From positions 558,001-622,000 of the forward strand of contig LVWS01000033.1 of NCBI GenBank assembly GCA_002083365.1: a stretch of 64,000 nt of DNA, written 5' to 3'. Shown piece after piece: positions 37,616 through 49,500 of this stretch (positions are counted from its first letter, which is position 1; each line of letters starts with the position of its first letter). The notes beneath the pieces are model-generated. The model did no database searches. It was given only the letters and a program-made list of their open reading frames with translations, and had not been told where the DNA came from. The DNA comes from Nitrospira sp. SG-bin1 (GTDB taxonomy: Bacteria > Nitrospirota > Nitrospiria > Nitrospirales > Nitrospiraceae). A program made the position numbers and the translations under genes.

Positions 37616-38974
37616 ATGACGACCTCTCTATCTCAGGGGCAATTGGCTCGGAACCATGTCCTAAAGATCTGGCATGCCCTTCCGAGAGGGAATTCCCTGG
37701 AGGAAGAAGAATGGCTCCGGCGCCATCGCGGAATTGTTCGGCTTCTATGGGCGCATGCGGCAGGGGTGCCCCTGTTTGGCGTCTTGACGAGTCACCATGT
37801 GTCCCTTGGTTTGATCGGAGGGTCGATCCTGGTGGGGTCGGCCATTCTGGCCATGAGCGGTCGCTTGGCCAATCGGCTTCGAGCGGCCTTGGCGACGGCG
37901 GGGTTGATATTCGCGTCGGCGTTGCTGGTGCATCTCTCCAATGGTTTTATCGAGGCACACTTTCATTTCTTCGTGATGATGGCCGTGATCGTCCTGTACC
38001 AAGATTGGCTGCCTTTCTTATTGGCGCTCATTTCGGTCGTGGTCGATCACGGGGTCATCGGCACGTTGGCTCCGACCATGGTTTACAACCACTCGGGCAC
38101 CCAACATCATCCTTGGGCATGGGCGATCATTCATGGAACATTCATTTTGGCGGAATGCGCGGCCCTTCTCGTGTACTGGCGGGTGAATGAAACCGTGCAG
38201 GTGGACTTGTGCCGAGAAAAGGAGAGAGCTGAGGCCGCCAGTCGGGCCAAATCCCAATTTCTCGCCAACATGAGTCATGAGATTCGAACACCGATGAACG
38301 GCGTACTAGGCATGTCGGAATTACTTCTATTGACCAGTCTCACCGACAAGCAGCGGCACTATGTCGAACAGATTCACGGATCTGGCACCCAGTTACTGCA
38401 TGTCATCAACGATGTCTTGGATTTTTCGAAGATTGAAGCGGGTAAAATCGCGCTGGAATGCGTCCCGTTCGATCTTTCCGCGGTGATCGGCGAGACCGTG
38501 GAGTTCTTCGCGGTGGGAGCCCGCGCCAAGGGACTGAACCTATTCTGCACGTTGGAAGAGGGCCTCCAAACCAAGGTCGTGGGGGATGCGCACCGGTTAC
38601 GTCAGGTCCTGACGAATTTGCTCGGAAATGCCGTCAAGTTCACCGAATCGGGAAGTGTCACGGTGACCGTGCAAGGCATCCCCGGTGTACCGGGTGGGTT
38701 CAAGATCGAGGTGCAAGACACCGGCATTGGAATATCGGAAGCCGCTCAGGCGGTGCTCTTCAAAGAGTTTTCCCAGGCCGATGCATCCTCCACACGAAAA
38801 TACGGCGGAACCGGGCTGGGTTTGGCCATTTCCAAACGCCTGGTGGAAATGATGCAAGGAGCGATCGGGGTGGACGGTGGACTTGGAAACGGTTCGCGGT
38901 TTTGGTTTACGGTTCATTTGACGGCCGCCTCCTCGAATCCGGGCGACAGTCTGGGAGATCGGGCCGCTGCCTAG
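37616..38974 (+). CDS. Membrane-bound sensor histidine kinase
   Basis: A 452-residue kinase. The N-terminal part has about six hydrophobic helices (40-190) containing [19 protein letters not shown], an intramembrane pattern seen before many GGDEF and kinase modules. HisKA follows, with the phosphorylated histidine in [11 protein letters not shown] near residue 220. HATPase_c follows (about 325-440) with [16 protein letters not shown] and GGTGLGLAI. It has no receiver, so it needs a separate partner. The FIST gene begins 26 bases downstream and the two hybrid kinases follow, forming one likely transcript. Confidence 0.9.
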   Translation: MTTSLSQGQLARNHVLKIWHALPRGNSLEEEEWLRRHRGIVRLLWAHAAGVPLFGVLTSHHVSLGLIGGSILVGSAILAMSGRLANRLRAALATAGLIFASALLVHLSNGFIEAHFHFFVMMAVIVLYQDWLPFLLALISVVVDHGVIGTLAPTMVYNHSGTQHHPWAWAIIHGTFILAECAALLVYWRVNETVQVDLCREKERAEAASRAKSQFLANMSHEIRTPMNGVLGMSELLLLTSLTDKQRHYVEQIHGSGTQLLHVINDVLDFSKIEAGKIALECVPFDLSAVIGETVEFFAVGARAKGLNLFCTLEEGLQTKVVGDAHRLRQVLTNLLGNAVKFTESGSVTVTVQGIPGVPGGFKIEVQDTGIGISEAAQAVLFKEFSQADASSTRKYGGTGLGLAISKRLVEMMQGAIGVDGGLGNGSRFWFTVHLTAASSNPGDSLGDRAAA

Positions 38975-39000
38975 CCCTCAATCGAAAGGAGAGCAAAAAA

Positions 39001-40143
39001 ATGGAAGTTCATACGATCGGTTACGATTCCAAGAAACATTGGTCGGCCCACAGTCGGCCGAAAATAGACTCTCCCCGAACGCTCGTTTTGCTGTTCGGAT
39101 CGTCCGGTTTCCTGGAATCTCCCGATCCGCTCAGCGAGCTGATCGACGACTACCGCGAATCGATCGTGATCGGCTGTTCGACCGCCGGTGAGATTTTGGG
39201 AACGCAGATTTTCGACGAGAGTGTGAGCGCTGCGATTGTGCGATTCGACGGGACGGATCTACGGATGGCCAGCGCTCCCGCTCGGTCGGCGGAAGATTCG
39301 TTCTCCGCCGGGCAGCACATCGCCCGACAGCTGAATGATCCCCGGTTGAAAGGCATCTTCGTGCTCTCGGACGGGCTTCATGTGAACGGAAGCGAACTCG
39401 TGCGGGGATTGAATTCAGATGTGTCCTCTTCCGTCGTGGTGACCGGGGGGCTGGCCGGCGACGGTGACCGATTCCGCCGCACTTGGGTCCTGCAGGACAG
39501 ACGGCCGCAATCCGGTTTTGTGACCGCCGTCGGGTTCTATGGAGATCGTATTCGGGTCGGTCATGGATCGAAAGGGGGATGGGATCGGTTCGGCCCCGAG
39601 CGGCGCGTCACGAGATCCACAGGCAATGTTCTCTTCGAACTCGATGGGCGTCCCGCGCTTCAACTGTACAAGGAATATTTGGGAGATCGGGCTTCCGGAT
39701 TACCGGCGACCGGACTGCTGTTCCCGCTCGCACTGCGTTCCAATCAAACGGATGCCAAGAGTTTGGTCAGAACGATTCTCGGCGTGAATGAACGGGAACA
39801 GTCCCTCACGTTCGCGGGCGATATTCCGGAAGGAGCCTATGCGCAGCTGATGAAGGCGAACTTCGACCGGCTCGTTCAAGGGGCCTCGGAAGCGGCAACC
39901 TCCACGAAGTTCGCGGTCGATGGTGACTCCGCTCCGCTTGCCATCGCCATCAGTTGCGTGGGACGTCGACTGGTGTTGGGAGGCAGGACGGAGGAAGAAA
40001 CCGAGGCCACTCTTGACGTGCTGCCCAAAGGGACGCAGCAGATCGGGTTCTATTCCTATGGGGAAATCTCACCCTACACCGCCGGAACCTGCGATCTTCA
40101 CAACCAGACGATGACCTTGACCACGCTCAGCGAGGCGGCGTGA
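39001..40143 (+). CDS. FIST-domain sensory protein
   Basis: A 380-residue cytoplasmic protein with FIST_N (about 25-225; IVIGCSTAGEILG and VTGGLAGDGDRF) and FIST_C (about 235-365) domains. FIST is a ligand-binding sensor thought to recognise small molecules such as amino acids. ATG 39001 with GAAAGGAG upstream is chosen; the frame is open further up only because it overlaps the kinase gene. It sits between a membrane kinase and a large hybrid kinase, seven bases from the latter, so it probably feeds a signal to them. Confidence 0.9.
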   Translation: MEVHTIGYDSKKHWSAHSRPKIDSPRTLVLLFGSSGFLESPDPLSELIDDYRESIVIGCSTAGEILGTQIFDESVSAAIVRFDGTDLRMASAPARSAEDSFSAGQHIARQLNDPRLKGIFVLSDGLHVNGSELVRGLNSDVSSSVVVTGGLAGDGDRFRRTWVLQDRRPQSGFVTAVGFYGDRIRVGHGSKGGWDRFGPERRVTRSTGNVLFELDGRPALQLYKEYLGDRASGLPATGLLFPLALRSNQTDAKSLVRTILGVNEREQSLTFAGDIPEGAYAQLMKANFDRLVQGASEAATSTKFAVDGDSAPLAIAISCVGRRLVLGGRTEEETEATLDVLPKGTQQIGFYSYGEISPYTAGTCDLHNQTMTLTTLSEAA

Positions 40144-40150
40144 AATTCAT

Positions 40151-43100
40151 ATGCATCCTTTGCTGGCAAGACAGCTTAAGCGGCTGAGCCTCGACCCCCG
40201 GCACTGTCCACCCACCGTGGAGGCGTGGGGTGAGATCCTGGAACGGATCAGCCAAAGCTATGTGGAGGCGGATCAGAGCCACGCGCTCTTGGAGCGGTCG
40301 CTCGCGCTCTCCTCGGAAGAGATGCAGGATCTGTACGCGAAACTCAAGCAGACCAGCGAGACTCAACTGGCGCACGAGCGCAACAAGCTCCAGGCGGTGT
40401 TGCATGCGCTGGGAGACGGCCTCTGCGTGGTCGACGCGAAGTGGAACATTCAGATGGTCAACCATCAGGCGGAACAGCTCCTGGGTGAAGCGGCTCCGGC
40501 GCTCGTCGACCGTCCCGCCTATCGGATGATTTCTCCCGGGCCGGAGGAATACCGGGACGACTGTCTGATTTCCGATGCCACGCTCCCTCCGCTTGCCTCC
40601 GGTGAAACCTACCGGACTGACGACGGATTACTAGTCACGCCGGATGGTCAGCTGCTGGCCATATCCCTGGTCGTCACCCCGATGCTCTCGAATGGGGCGG
40701 TCATCGGGGCCGTACTCGTGTTCAGGGACATCACCCAACAAAAACAGATTGAGCGGGAACGACAGCGGACGGAGGGCGTGCTTCGGCGAATCCAAGCGGG
40801 GCTGTCTGAACTGGCGAAAAACCCGCAGGTCTACGGCGGAAACCTCCAAGAGGCATTTCAAACGGTGACGCGCGTGGCCGCGGAGTGCCTCCACACCGAG
40901 CGGGTCAGTATCTGGTTTTTTACTGCGGATCGTTCCGCCATCCGGTGCGTCGATTTGTATCAGCTCGCCGCCCAGGCACATTCTCAAGGCATGGCGCTGA
41001 CGGCCACCGACTATCCGAAATACTTCCAAGAGCTTGATCTCGAGCGGATTGTCGCCGCCGATGACGCTCAAGCCGATCCGAGGACCGCCGAATTTACAGA
41101 AGGGTATCTGGCGCCTCTTGGGATTGCCTCCATGCTCGACGTTCCCATCCGCTCGGAGGGGAAAATGATCGGGGTGATTTGTCATGAGCACGTCGGGCCC
41201 ACGCGACGGTGGATGCTGGAAGAACAACATTTTGCGGCATCCGTTGCCAATACGGTGGCCTTGGCTCTTGAGGCGGCGGACCGCCGGAAGGTGGAGCAAG
41301 CGTTACGAACCAGTGAAGGACGTCTGATGACGACGGTACAGAGCACCAACATCGGAACCTGGGACTGGGATGTGAATTCGAACGAGGTGTATTTTTCCCC
41401 CGAATGGAAGCGGCAATTGGGGTATGACGATCAGGAGCTCGGCAATACGTTTCAAGAATGGGAAAGCCGCCTGCATCCCGAGGATCATGACCGTGCGTTG
41501 AGAGCCATCGAAGACTTCTTGATCGTGAAACCGTCCCGGTTTGAACTCGAGCATCGTCTTCGCCATAAGGATGGATCGTACCGATGGCTTCTGGCTCGCG
41601 GGACGTTGCTGAAGAACGAAGCCGAATTGTCGACGCGCATGGTCGGAATCAATATCGATGTGACGGATCGGAAGCTGGCCGAGGAGGCGATTCGGCAGGC
41701 CAAAGAAACCGCGGAAGCGGCAAGTCGAGCCAAGAGCCAGTTCTTGGCGAACATGAGCCACGAGATCCGCACTCCGATGAACGGCGTGTTGGGCATGGCG
41801 GAGCTTCTCTTGAGATGTTCGCTCGGTGATCAGGAACGGCGTTTGACCGAATCGATTCATCGGTCCGGTTCGGTTCTGCTTGCCATCATCAACGACATTT
41901 TGGATTTCTCTAAAATCGAGGCCGGGAAGTTGCAGTTGGAGGCGATCCCGTTTGAGGTTCGCCGGACTATTCATGAAGCGGTTGATCTGGCGATGCCTGA
42001 AGCGAAGAAGAAGCGACTGCAGCTCTCGTGGCATATTGCCAGCGCTGTTCCTACCTACCTGCTCGGTGATCCGACGCGGCTGAGACAAATCATCGTCAAT
42101 CTGGTCGGCAACGCGGTCAAGTTCACGGAGCAGGGCGTCATCGAAGTGACGGTGTCCTTGGAGAGTCAGAGCGGGGAGCTGTACGGACTGTCGGTCACGG
42201 TACGAGACACGGGTATCGGCATCTCCCCCGAGGTTCAGGCTCATATCTTCGATGCTTTTTCCCAAGCCGATGGTTCGACGACCCGGAAATATGGCGGGAC
42301 CGGCTTGGGACTGGCCATCGTCAAGCAACTCGTCACTCTCATGGGCGGGCATATCGAGCTTCAAAGCACTCCTGGGAAGGGATCCACCTTCGGATTTGAC
42401 GCATATTTCAAGCGGTGCGATCCGGTCCAGAGGTCGCTGCCGTCCTTTATCGAGAAAAGCGGCATGAGCGCCGAAACGCTTGTCAACCCTGCGAGAGGGC
42501 CGGAGCCGGTTCGCATTCTGCTGGTTGAAGACAATCCGGTGAATCGAGAAGTCGCCTGCGGCATGCTGGACACGTTCAACTGCCGGATCGACACGGCTGA
42601 GAACGGGCGAGAAGCGCTTGTCGCGGTGGAGCGTGCGGACTATGCGCTCATCTTCATGGACTGCCAAATGCCCGAGATGGATGGATTCACCGCGGTCCGG
42701 TTGATCCGGGAGCGTGAGGCCAGAAAGGGGCGACCATCCTACTCCGACGGGGACCGGCCCGTCCCGCATGTACCGATCGTCGCGCTGACGGCACATGCGA
42801 TGCAGGGAGATCGAGAATTGTGCCTTGCCACAGGGATGGATGATTATCTGACAAAACCATTCACACGTTCTCAGCTTGAACAAGTCCTCGCACGTTGGAC
42901 CTCTCGACAGATACCCGGCTGGACAGATGGGGCCGTCGACAAGCCGCCTGCGCCACCGCGGCAGAACGATCACCGACTGCAGGAAAGTTCTCAAGAAACG
43001 GAAACACAGAAGGACCAAACCAACGAGTCGGCGATCATCGATCAAGCTGCTTTAGCCGCCATCCGTGCTCTGCAGCGACCGGGTCAACCGGATATCGTTG

Positions 43101-43393
43101 CGCGGGTCTTGAATCAGTACATGGAGACGTCCCCTGAGCTCGTCGATCGGATACGGAGCGCCGTGTCGTCGAAGGATGGAGCCTCGCTACGGGCTGCCGC
43201 GCATTGTTTGAAGTCGAGCAGCGCACAGTTGGGCGCGACCTCGGTGGCGTCCGACTGTCGTGAATTGGAAATGATGGGTGCCGGCCAGGAATTGGCGCGG
43301 GCGGAAGAGACGTTGAAAAAGTTGGAGCGGCACTACGCCGACGCCTGTGCCGCCTTCCAAGCGGAAATCGGCAAGGGGAGGACGGCGGCATGA
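40151..43393 (+). CDS. Hybrid sensor histidine kinase (PAS-GAF-PAS-HisKA-HATPase-REC-HPt)
   Basis: A 1080-residue cytoplasmic kinase without membrane helices. The order is: N-terminal helical segment (1-75), PAS (about 80-200), GAF (225-375), PAS_3 (395-510), HisKA with [11 protein letters not shown] near 535, HATPase_c (640-755; [25 protein letters not shown]), receiver (788-920; [20 protein letters not shown]) and HPt (about 985-1065) with the histidine in AAHCLKSS. It contains a full internal phosphorelay. It follows the FIST gene by seven bases and overlaps the next kinase by four (ATGA). Confidence 0.93.
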   Translation: MHPLLARQLKRLSLDPRHCPPTVEAWGEILERISQSYVEADQSHALLERSLALSSEEMQDLYAKLKQTSETQLAHERNKLQAVLHALGDGLCVVDAKWNIQMVNHQAEQLLGEAAPALVDRPAYRMISPGPEEYRDDCLISDATLPPLASGETYRTDDGLLVTPDGQLLAISLVVTPMLSNGAVIGAVLVFRDITQQKQIERERQRTEGVLRRIQAGLSELAKNPQVYGGNLQEAFQTVTRVAAECLHTERVSIWFFTADRSAIRCVDLYQLAAQAHSQGMALTATDYPKYFQELDLERIVAADDAQADPRTAEFTEGYLAPLGIASMLDVPIRSEGKMIGVICHEHVGPTRRWMLEEQHFAASVANTVALALEAADRRKVEQALRTSEGRLMTTVQSTNIGTWDWDVNSNEVYFSPEWKRQLGYDDQELGNTFQEWESRLHPEDHDRALRAIEDFLIVKPSRFELEHRLRHKDGSYRWLLARGTLLKNEAELSTRMVGINIDVTDRKLAEEAIRQAKETAEAASRAKSQFLANMSHEIRTPMNGVLGMAELLLRCSLGDQERRLTESIHRSGSVLLAIINDILDFSKIEAGKLQLEAIPFEVRRTIHEAVDLAMPEAKKKRLQLSWHIASAVPTYLLGDPTRLRQIIVNLVGNAVKFTEQGVIEVTVSLESQSGELYGLSVTVRDTGIGISPEVQAHIFDAFSQADGSTTRKYGGTGLGLAIVKQLVTLMGGHIELQSTPGKGSTFGFDAYFKRCDPVQRSLPSFIEKSGMSAETLVNPARGPEPVRILLVEDNPVNREVACGMLDTFNCRIDTAENGREALVAVERADYALIFMDCQMPEMDGFTAVRLIREREARKGRPSYSDGDRPVPHVPIVALTAHAMQGDRELCLATGMDDYLTKPFTRSQLEQVLARWTSRQIPGWTDGAVDKPPAPPRQNDHRLQESSQETETQKDQTNESAIIDQAALAAIRALQRPGQPDIVARVLNQYMETSPELVDRIRSAVSSKDGASLRAAAHCLKSSSAQLGATSVASDCRELEMMGAGQELARAEETLKKLERHYADACAAFQAEIGKGRTAA

Positions 43394-44958
43394 CCGACGA
43401 ACGGCGCCCCACGGTTCTCATCATCGATGACGATACCGTCGCACGCCTGCTGGCCCGCGAGGCGCTTGAACAGTCCGGCTGGTCGGTCGAGGAAGCTGAA
43501 AACGGCCGGCTAGGACTCGAGGCATTCATCAAGCGCCCACCGGATCTTGTGTTGCTGGACATCCTGATGCCGGAGATGGACGGGTTTGCGGTTTGTACTG
43601 AGCTGCGGAAATTGCCGGAAGGCATCCACACTCCCGTGCTGATCATGACGGGGCTTGAGGACTATCAGTCGATCACGCAAGCCTATGACGTCGGGGCCAC
43701 CGACTTCATCGTGAAGCCGATCAATGGCCTGTTACTGAGGCATCGGGTCCGCTACATGCTGCGTGCCGGACAGGCCATGCGAGACCTACGAGACAGCCAG
43801 GACAAGTTGGTGCAGGCACATGACGCCGCGCTTGAAGGCGCCCGATTGAAATCCGAGTTTCTCGCGACCATCAGCCACGAAATTCGCACGCCGATGAACG
43901 GGATCATCGGGATGGACGAATTGCTGCTCGATACGGATCTCACGCCGGAGCAACGGGACTGCGCGGAGACGATCAAGGTTTCGGCCAAGGCCTTGCTTGA
44001 AATCGTGAACGACATCTTGGATTTTTCCAAACTCGATGCCGGACGTGTCACGCTCAACAGGGAGAAGTTTCTCGTGAGCCGGGTTATCGAGGAACCGATG
44101 GCCCTGTACCGAGAGCGGGCACGAGAAAAAGGTGTCGCGCTCCACCACGACATCGCCGCGATCGTGCCGGCTGAGCTCTGGGGCGATGCGGTTCGTCTTG
44201 GCCGCCTTCTGTCCATCTTGCTCGGCAACGCCGTGAAATTCACGGACCAGGGACAGATCCGTCTCGTGATCGAGCCCGCACCTCACCCGATCGGGATGAT
44301 ACCCGGCTCAGTGCCCACCGCCGGCCGGATCCGGTTTTCCGTGACGGATACGGGGATCGGGATCGATAAATCCGATGCCCGCCGATTGTTCCAGCCCTTT
44401 GTGCAAGCGGACGGATCCAATCGACGCCGGTATGGAGGAACCGGGCTAGGATTGGCGCTTGCCAAACAATTGGTTGAGCTGATGGGCGGAACGATCGACT
44501 TCGAAAGCGAACCCGGTAAAGGCAGTCGCTTTTGGTTCGATCTATCGCTGGCGCGTGCGGATGATGTGCAGGAACCGGTGGAGCCGGACTGCGCGCTGGT
44601 GTATGTGCAAGAAGCAGTGAGTCAGGCCGTCATTGCCCGAACACTGGAGAAACTGGGCTATAAGGTTCGTACCATGGCCATGGCGAAAGAATTGGACAAT
44701 ATGGTCTTGAACCTTTCGCCGGTCCTGCTGATCGCAGAAGTCAACCTGCTTACCCCCAAAAGGGATTTGCTCCACGTGCAAACGCTCAAGGAGCGTTTCC
44801 CCGCGCTGCGTGTACTAGGGCTACGGCATCAGGCGATCGTCGGTCAGCCGCCGACGAACCTGCCCTTCTCCATCGACGGATATCTTGACAAACCGCTGAC
44901 CGTCGAAGCGATCAAGGCTGCCGTGGAGGTCGTGGTTTCAGGATCATCTGCTCGTTAA
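43390..44958 (+). CDS. Hybrid histidine kinase with N-terminal receiver and C-terminal pseudo-receiver
   Basis: A 522-residue cytoplasmic protein. An N-terminal receiver (about 5-125) has the phosphoacceptor in [12 protein letters not shown]. HisKA follows ([11 protein letters not shown] near residue 163), then HATPase_c (265-385; [24 protein letters not shown]). The last 120 residues resemble a receiver but read LLIAEVNLL where the aspartate should be, so they are probably not phosphorylated. The domain order suggests that the HPt of the preceding kinase phosphorylates its receiver, which then tunes its kinase activity. Last gene of the 37.6-45.0 kb series. Confidence 0.9.
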   Translation: MTDERRPTVLIIDDDTVARLLAREALEQSGWSVEEAENGRLGLEAFIKRPPDLVLLDILMPEMDGFAVCTELRKLPEGIHTPVLIMTGLEDYQSITQAYDVGATDFIVKPINGLLLRHRVRYMLRAGQAMRDLRDSQDKLVQAHDAALEGARLKSEFLATISHEIRTPMNGIIGMDELLLDTDLTPEQRDCAETIKVSAKALLEIVNDILDFSKLDAGRVTLNREKFLVSRVIEEPMALYRERAREKGVALHHDIAAIVPAELWGDAVRLGRLLSILLGNAVKFTDQGQIRLVIEPAPHPIGMIPGSVPTAGRIRFSVTDTGIGIDKSDARRLFQPFVQADGSNRRRYGGTGLGLALAKQLVELMGGTIDFESEPGKGSRFWFDLSLARADDVQEPVEPDCALVYVQEAVSQAVIARTLEKLGYKVRTMAMAKELDNMVLNLSPVLLIAEVNLLTPKRDLLHVQTLKERFPALRVLGLRHQAIVGQPPTNLPFSIDGYLDKPLTVEAIKAAVEVVVSGSSAR

Positions 44959-44962
44959 TGTT

Positions 44963-44983
44963 GTCTTGCGCCATGGGCAAGAC
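44963..44983 (+). terminator. Hairpin after the hybrid kinase gene
   Basis: A perfect 7-bp inverted repeat (GTCTTGC/GCAAGAC) with a seven-base loop starts five bases after the stop at 44958. No T run follows. Confidence 0.4.
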
Positions 44984-45082
44984 CGCCATCTCTTCCCGAG
45001 AATTTCATCCATCGCGGTCGTGATGGATCGTGTCCAAAATCAACGTCGGACCGGCCGATGAGGAAACCGTTCCCTCAATGGC

Positions 45083-45658
45083 TCAATGTTTTTTATCTTT
45101 CTGCATGATCTTGTCCGTCCATGCCAGCAAAATGGCGGAGGCCAAGAAGGTCATGTGGATGAAGATTTTCCATTTCAAGTGCTCCGGGTTTTCGTTTGCA
45201 ACGTCCACGAAGCCCTTCAAGAGGTGGATGCTGGAGATGCCGATCAGAGAGGCGGCCAATTTGATTTTGATCGTGCCGGGATCGACATGGGTCAACCAGT
45301 CCGGACGGTCCGGGTGGTGTTCCAAATCCAGTTTGCTGACGAACGTGGCGTATCCCCCGATGACCACCATGGTCAGTAGATTGGCGACCATCGTGACATC
45401 GATCAGCCCCAGGACTCCCAGCATGAACACAGTTTCTTCCATTTTATGGATATGAACCACCATTTCCCAGAGCTCGACGAGAAATTTGTACGCGTAGAGC
45501 AGCTCCGCCACGATGAGCCCGGCATAGAGCGGCGCTTGAATCCATCGACTGGCGAAGACAACCGCTTCAAAGACAGCCTCCACCTGATGGCCGGCCGAGT
45601 GAGAGAGCTTCGGCGGTCGATGGGTCTCACGGAATTCGGGCGAATGGGTATCGGGCAT
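45083..45658 (-). CDS. YqhA/UPF0114-family membrane protein
   Basis: A 191-residue inner-membrane protein with three to four hydrophobic helices and family motifs ASRWIQAPLYAGLIVA, LGLIDVTMVANLLTMV and GTIKIKLAASLIGISSIHLL. Its function is not established. ATG 45658 is supported by GAGGAGG upstream on the minus strand; the open frame reaches 45949 but the extra residues are unlike the family. It is convergent with the hybrid kinase. Confidence 0.88.
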   Translation of the reverse strand: MPDTHSPEFRETHRPPKLSHSAGHQVEAVFEAVVFASRWIQAPLYAGLIVAELLYAYKFLVELWEMVVHIHKMEETVFMLGVLGLIDVTMVANLLTMVVIGGYATFVSKLDLEHHPDRPDWLTHVDPGTIKIKLAASLIGISSIHLLKGFVDVANENPEHLKWKIFIHMTFLASAILLAWTDKIMQKDKKH

Positions 45659-45896
45659 CAAGACCTCCTCACAGTTCAACGACGACAAGAGTAGCGAGTC
45701 GGCGGCGCGTATCCTAGTCAGTGCGTTCGGCGCTGTCAATTCACTGCTTCGTGGTGGGCGCGAGCGGTGTGGAGGGGATCGGTATTCGGACGGAAGGAAT
45801 AGGATTGCGACGGAGCGCGATCTTTCCCGGCGGCCACCGGCAAGCATCGACAAGCGTGAGAGGAAGAAGCGCTCCGAAGGATCAGGTGAGACCGGC

Positions 45897-46580
45897 TCAG
45901 TGGGTCTCGATGGGCAAACGCCCCCCTGAGCCCTTGAAACTTCCGGCATAAAAGGCGGCTATCTGGGATCGTCGCCCGACATTGAGTTTGGAATAGATAT
46001 TCGCGAGGTAGTTCTTGACGGTCTTTTCGCTTAACCGCAGATCCTGGGCGATCTCTTTATTCGTGAGGCCCTTGGCCACCAACGGCAGAAGGCGTTGCTC
46101 TTGCGGGGAAAGAAGAGGGCGCTTGGATTGCCCCGGCTCGCTATACACGTTCCTCAGCCATTCCAGAGTGGGTTTCGTCAAGCGAGGGTCGATGAGAGCC
46201 TGACCCGAGGCGACGGTCCGAATGGCGCGGATCAGGGCGCTGGAAGCGATGTCCTTCAAAATGTAACCCTGAGCGCCGGAAAGAATAGCCTCGAGCACGG
46301 TATGGTCGTCGGCGAAGCTCGTCAAGAACAACACGCGGGTGCCGGGGCATTTCGTCAGAATCTCGCGCGCGGCCTCGACCCCGCTGCCGTCCGGCAATCG
46401 GATGTCGAGCAATACGAGGTCCGGTTTAAGTCGAGCGCAGAGTTTCTTCGCTTCTTCCATGCGCGAACCTTGCGCCACGACTTTCATGCCGGGCGTCAAA
46501 TTGAGGACGGCACAGAGTCCGATACGCACGACTTCATGATCGTCCACCAGGACCAGTCGAATCGGATTGGCCTTATTCAT
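45897..46580 (-). CDS. NarL/LuxR-family response regulator
   Basis: A 227-residue regulator with intact receiver (1-120; LVDDHEVVR, LVLLDIRLPDGSG, LTSFAD, ILKD) and LuxR helix-turn-helix (about 155-212; LSPQEQRLLPLVAKGLTNKEIA, TVKNYLANIYSKL). Its start overlaps the end of the large kinase gene by eight bases, so kinase and regulator are translationally coupled and very likely a cognate pair. Confidence 0.94.
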   Translation of the reverse strand: MNKANPIRLVLVDDHEVVRIGLCAVLNLTPGMKVVAQGSRMEEAKKLCARLKPDLVLLDIRLPDGSGVEAAREILTKCPGTRVLFLTSFADDHTVLEAILSGAQGYILKDIASSALIRAIRTVASGQALIDPRLTKPTLEWLRNVYSEPGQSKRPLLSPQEQRLLPLVAKGLTNKEIAQDLRLSEKTVKNYLANIYSKLNVGRRSQIAAFYAGSFKGSGGRLPIETH

Positions 46581-49500
46581 ATACGTTTCCCTTCTTCAGC
46601 GGAACGTCGACCAGCACACTGGTTCCCTTCCCCGGTGCGGTCTCCAACGTAAAGGTGGCGGAGATTTGCTGGGCGCGGGCGGCCATGTTGCCCAACCCAT
46701 GGCCGGCTCGCCGCTTGCGCTTGGTGGAAAATCCGACCCCATCGTCACCGATGGTCAACCGGATCGCGTTATCGGCCAAACGGAGTTGGACCCACCGCTG
46801 GGAAGCGCGCGCATGGCGCGCGCTGTTGCTGAGGGCTTCTCGCGCGATGTTGAGCAATTGTTCTCCCACCTTGGGGGTGATGAAGGACAAGACCGGGTTG
46901 ACGATCTCCAGTTCAGGAGCGGATTGGCCGGCCCCGGACATCGATGCGATGAGCTGCCGCAAGGCCTGTCCGAAGTCCAGCTCCGCCGTAGCACGCTGCG
47001 TCAGTAAGGCGATGAACCGCCGAACATCGAGCATCAGATTATTGAGTTGGTCAACGGCGTGGGTGATATGGATTTTCGAACGCCGGAGCGACTTCCCCAT
47101 CGACAATTTGCCGGCTTCCAACTGCATGCCGACCGCGTAGAGGGCTTGTAAAATATTGTCGTGGAGGTCCCGGCTCAAGTGTTCCCGTTCTTCCATCGCC
47201 AGTTTGCGCTCGGTAATGTCTTGGACCGCGGCAAGAAGGAGCGGCCCGGCATGGCCCGATAACTCGACGCGGATGGCCTTGACGCAGACCCAAATAATTT
47301 CCCCGGACTTGCGGATATATCGCTTTTCGTAGGTGTAGTCCGATCGAACCCCTCGGAAAAACTCGTCGGTCAACGCGATATTGGCCGCAAGATCGTCCGG
47401 ATGGGTGTAGAGCGCGTACGTGCTTCCGACGATTTCATGTTCTTCATACCCTGTCAGCTCGCACAGAGCCTTGTTGGCGCTGATCGCGCGCCAATTGTCA
47501 TCGAGGATGCAGAGCCCCACCGGGGCTTCGGCCAGGAAGCGCTGAAGTCTGAGCTCACTCGCCCGTAATGCCTCCTCGGCACGCGTGTGTTCGGTGATGT
47601 CGTTGCCGACCGTGATCAAACAGGCCACGCCGTTCAGTTCGATCACTTCGCTTGAGACGAGCAATGTAAGGATCTTCTTATCCTTGGTGCAAAGCCGGGT
47701 CTCGCGGTTCTTGATGGCGCCCTCCGCTTCAAGCTGCCGGAAGAAGCGCGCTCGATCGTCCGGAGAGGGCCACAGTCCCAGCGCGAGGGTGGTCCGGTCA
47801 ATGACCTCCGTCCGGGTGTAACCGAATAGTTTCAACGATGCCTCATTGACTTCGAGACAGCGCCCGCTCTCCAGTTCGGTCATGATGACCGGATAGGGAC
47901 TTGATCGAAAAGCGATCTCGAATCGTTCTTCGCTCTTCCGCAACGCTTCTTCGGTCCGTTTACGGTCCGTGATGTCCCGGTCGATGCCGTGATAGCCGAG
48001 GAAATTGCCCGCGCCGTCGAAGATGGGCGTGCCGCTGGTTTCGAGCACAATGAGGCGTCCGTTCTTGTGGCGATTCGTGTGTTCAAGCAAAGTAAAGGGT
48101 CGACAAGCCGCTGCAATAGGACCGAACAGGTCGGCGACCCGGGCGGCTTCGTCCGGAGGCATCAAGTCGAACAATGTTTTCCCGATCACTTCCTCCGGTT
48201 CATAGCCCAGGATTTCACGAATACGGGGGCTGGCGTAGGTATACACCGCTTGCTCGTTGACCTCCCAGACCCAGTCGCGGGTCGTTTCCACAAGCGTCCT
48301 GAACTTCAATTCGGACGCGCGCAGGGCCTGTTCCGAATCCTGCCGGTCCAATTCGCCGGCGATCCAGCGGGCCATCAACTGCAGGAAGGCCTTGTCCGCG
48401 TCGCTGAACTGCTCCGGGTAAGGATCCGGTCCCACGAAACAAATGGTTCCGTGATGCTTGTGTCGGCCCGCCAATTTGGTGCCGAGATAACACTCGAATC
48501 CCAGGGCGGCATAGCCCGGATGACGGCTCCATTCCGATGCGCCGGCATGTTCGACACTCGTCGGTCCGGAGGCTTGCAGCGTGGTTCGGCAGTAACTTTG
48601 TGACAGGGGAAGGAGCGTGCCGGCGGTGAGGCCGGACACGGACGGCCAGACCTGGCACACTTCAAGTTGATCGCCCGCCACGCGAGTGAGCATGCCGATG
48701 GGCAATTTGAACCTGCGGCACCCCAGCTCCAGAATGGTCTGCATCCGCTGTTCGAAGGTCAAGCCCGGCGCGGCGGTCGCCTCCTGAAAGGATCGAATGG
48801 CATGCTCGCTTTCGCGCAGCAAGGACTCGGTGACGTTCCGCGCCGTGACATCTTCACAGAAGACGAGCACGAGTATCCGCCCCGTTTCATCATGAATCGC
48901 CCGGGCTCGTTCTTTGACCCACAGCCTGGATCCGTCCTTCCGGATTTTTTGGATTTTCCACTCGAACAGCTTGTATGGATCGGCCGCACAGGCCGTGAGC
49001 TGTTCCAGCACCGTCGCGCGATCGTTCGGATCGAATACGTTCAGGATTGATCGGTGAAGAAGGTCCTCTTTCCGATAACCGAGTTGATCGGCCCCGAAGC
49101 GGTTGACGGACAATACGGTGCCGTCCGCCGACAGGGTGAAATACATGAAGGGATTCTGTTCATATAACGACTGGTAGCGCTGCTCGCTTGCTTTGAGAGC
49201 GGATTCGGCTTGTTGTCTCCTCTCGACTTCCCGCTTGAGTTCAATGACCACCTGTTCCAGACCGGCTGTTCGTTCACGGACTTGCGCTTCGAGGATTCCT
49301 TGCATGTCTTGCTGGGCCAGCTCGGACTGTTTGCGACCCGTGATATCCTCGATGGTGCCCACCATGCCCGTTACCGGTTCGTCGTCCCTGAATGTGGCGC
49401 GGCCCCGGCACGCGACCCATCGGACGGCTCCATCCTGTCTGATGATTCGGTGTTCGATCCGGTACGGCGTCCGGTCTTCCACAGCCTTCGCGATAGCGGC

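Noticed and set aside
38458..39000. N-terminal extension of the FIST frame
   Set aside because: The 181 extra codons overlap the membrane kinase gene in another frame and look random; ATG 39001 has a proper ribosome binding site.
41303..43045. 580-codon open frame on the minus strand
   Set aside because: It mirrors the hybrid kinase gene, whose domains are unambiguous; no motif is seen in the antisense product.
45659..45949. 97-residue N-terminal extension of the YqhA-like protein
   Set aside because: It is arginine/serine-rich and unlike the family, and GAGGAGG precedes the internal ATG at 45658.
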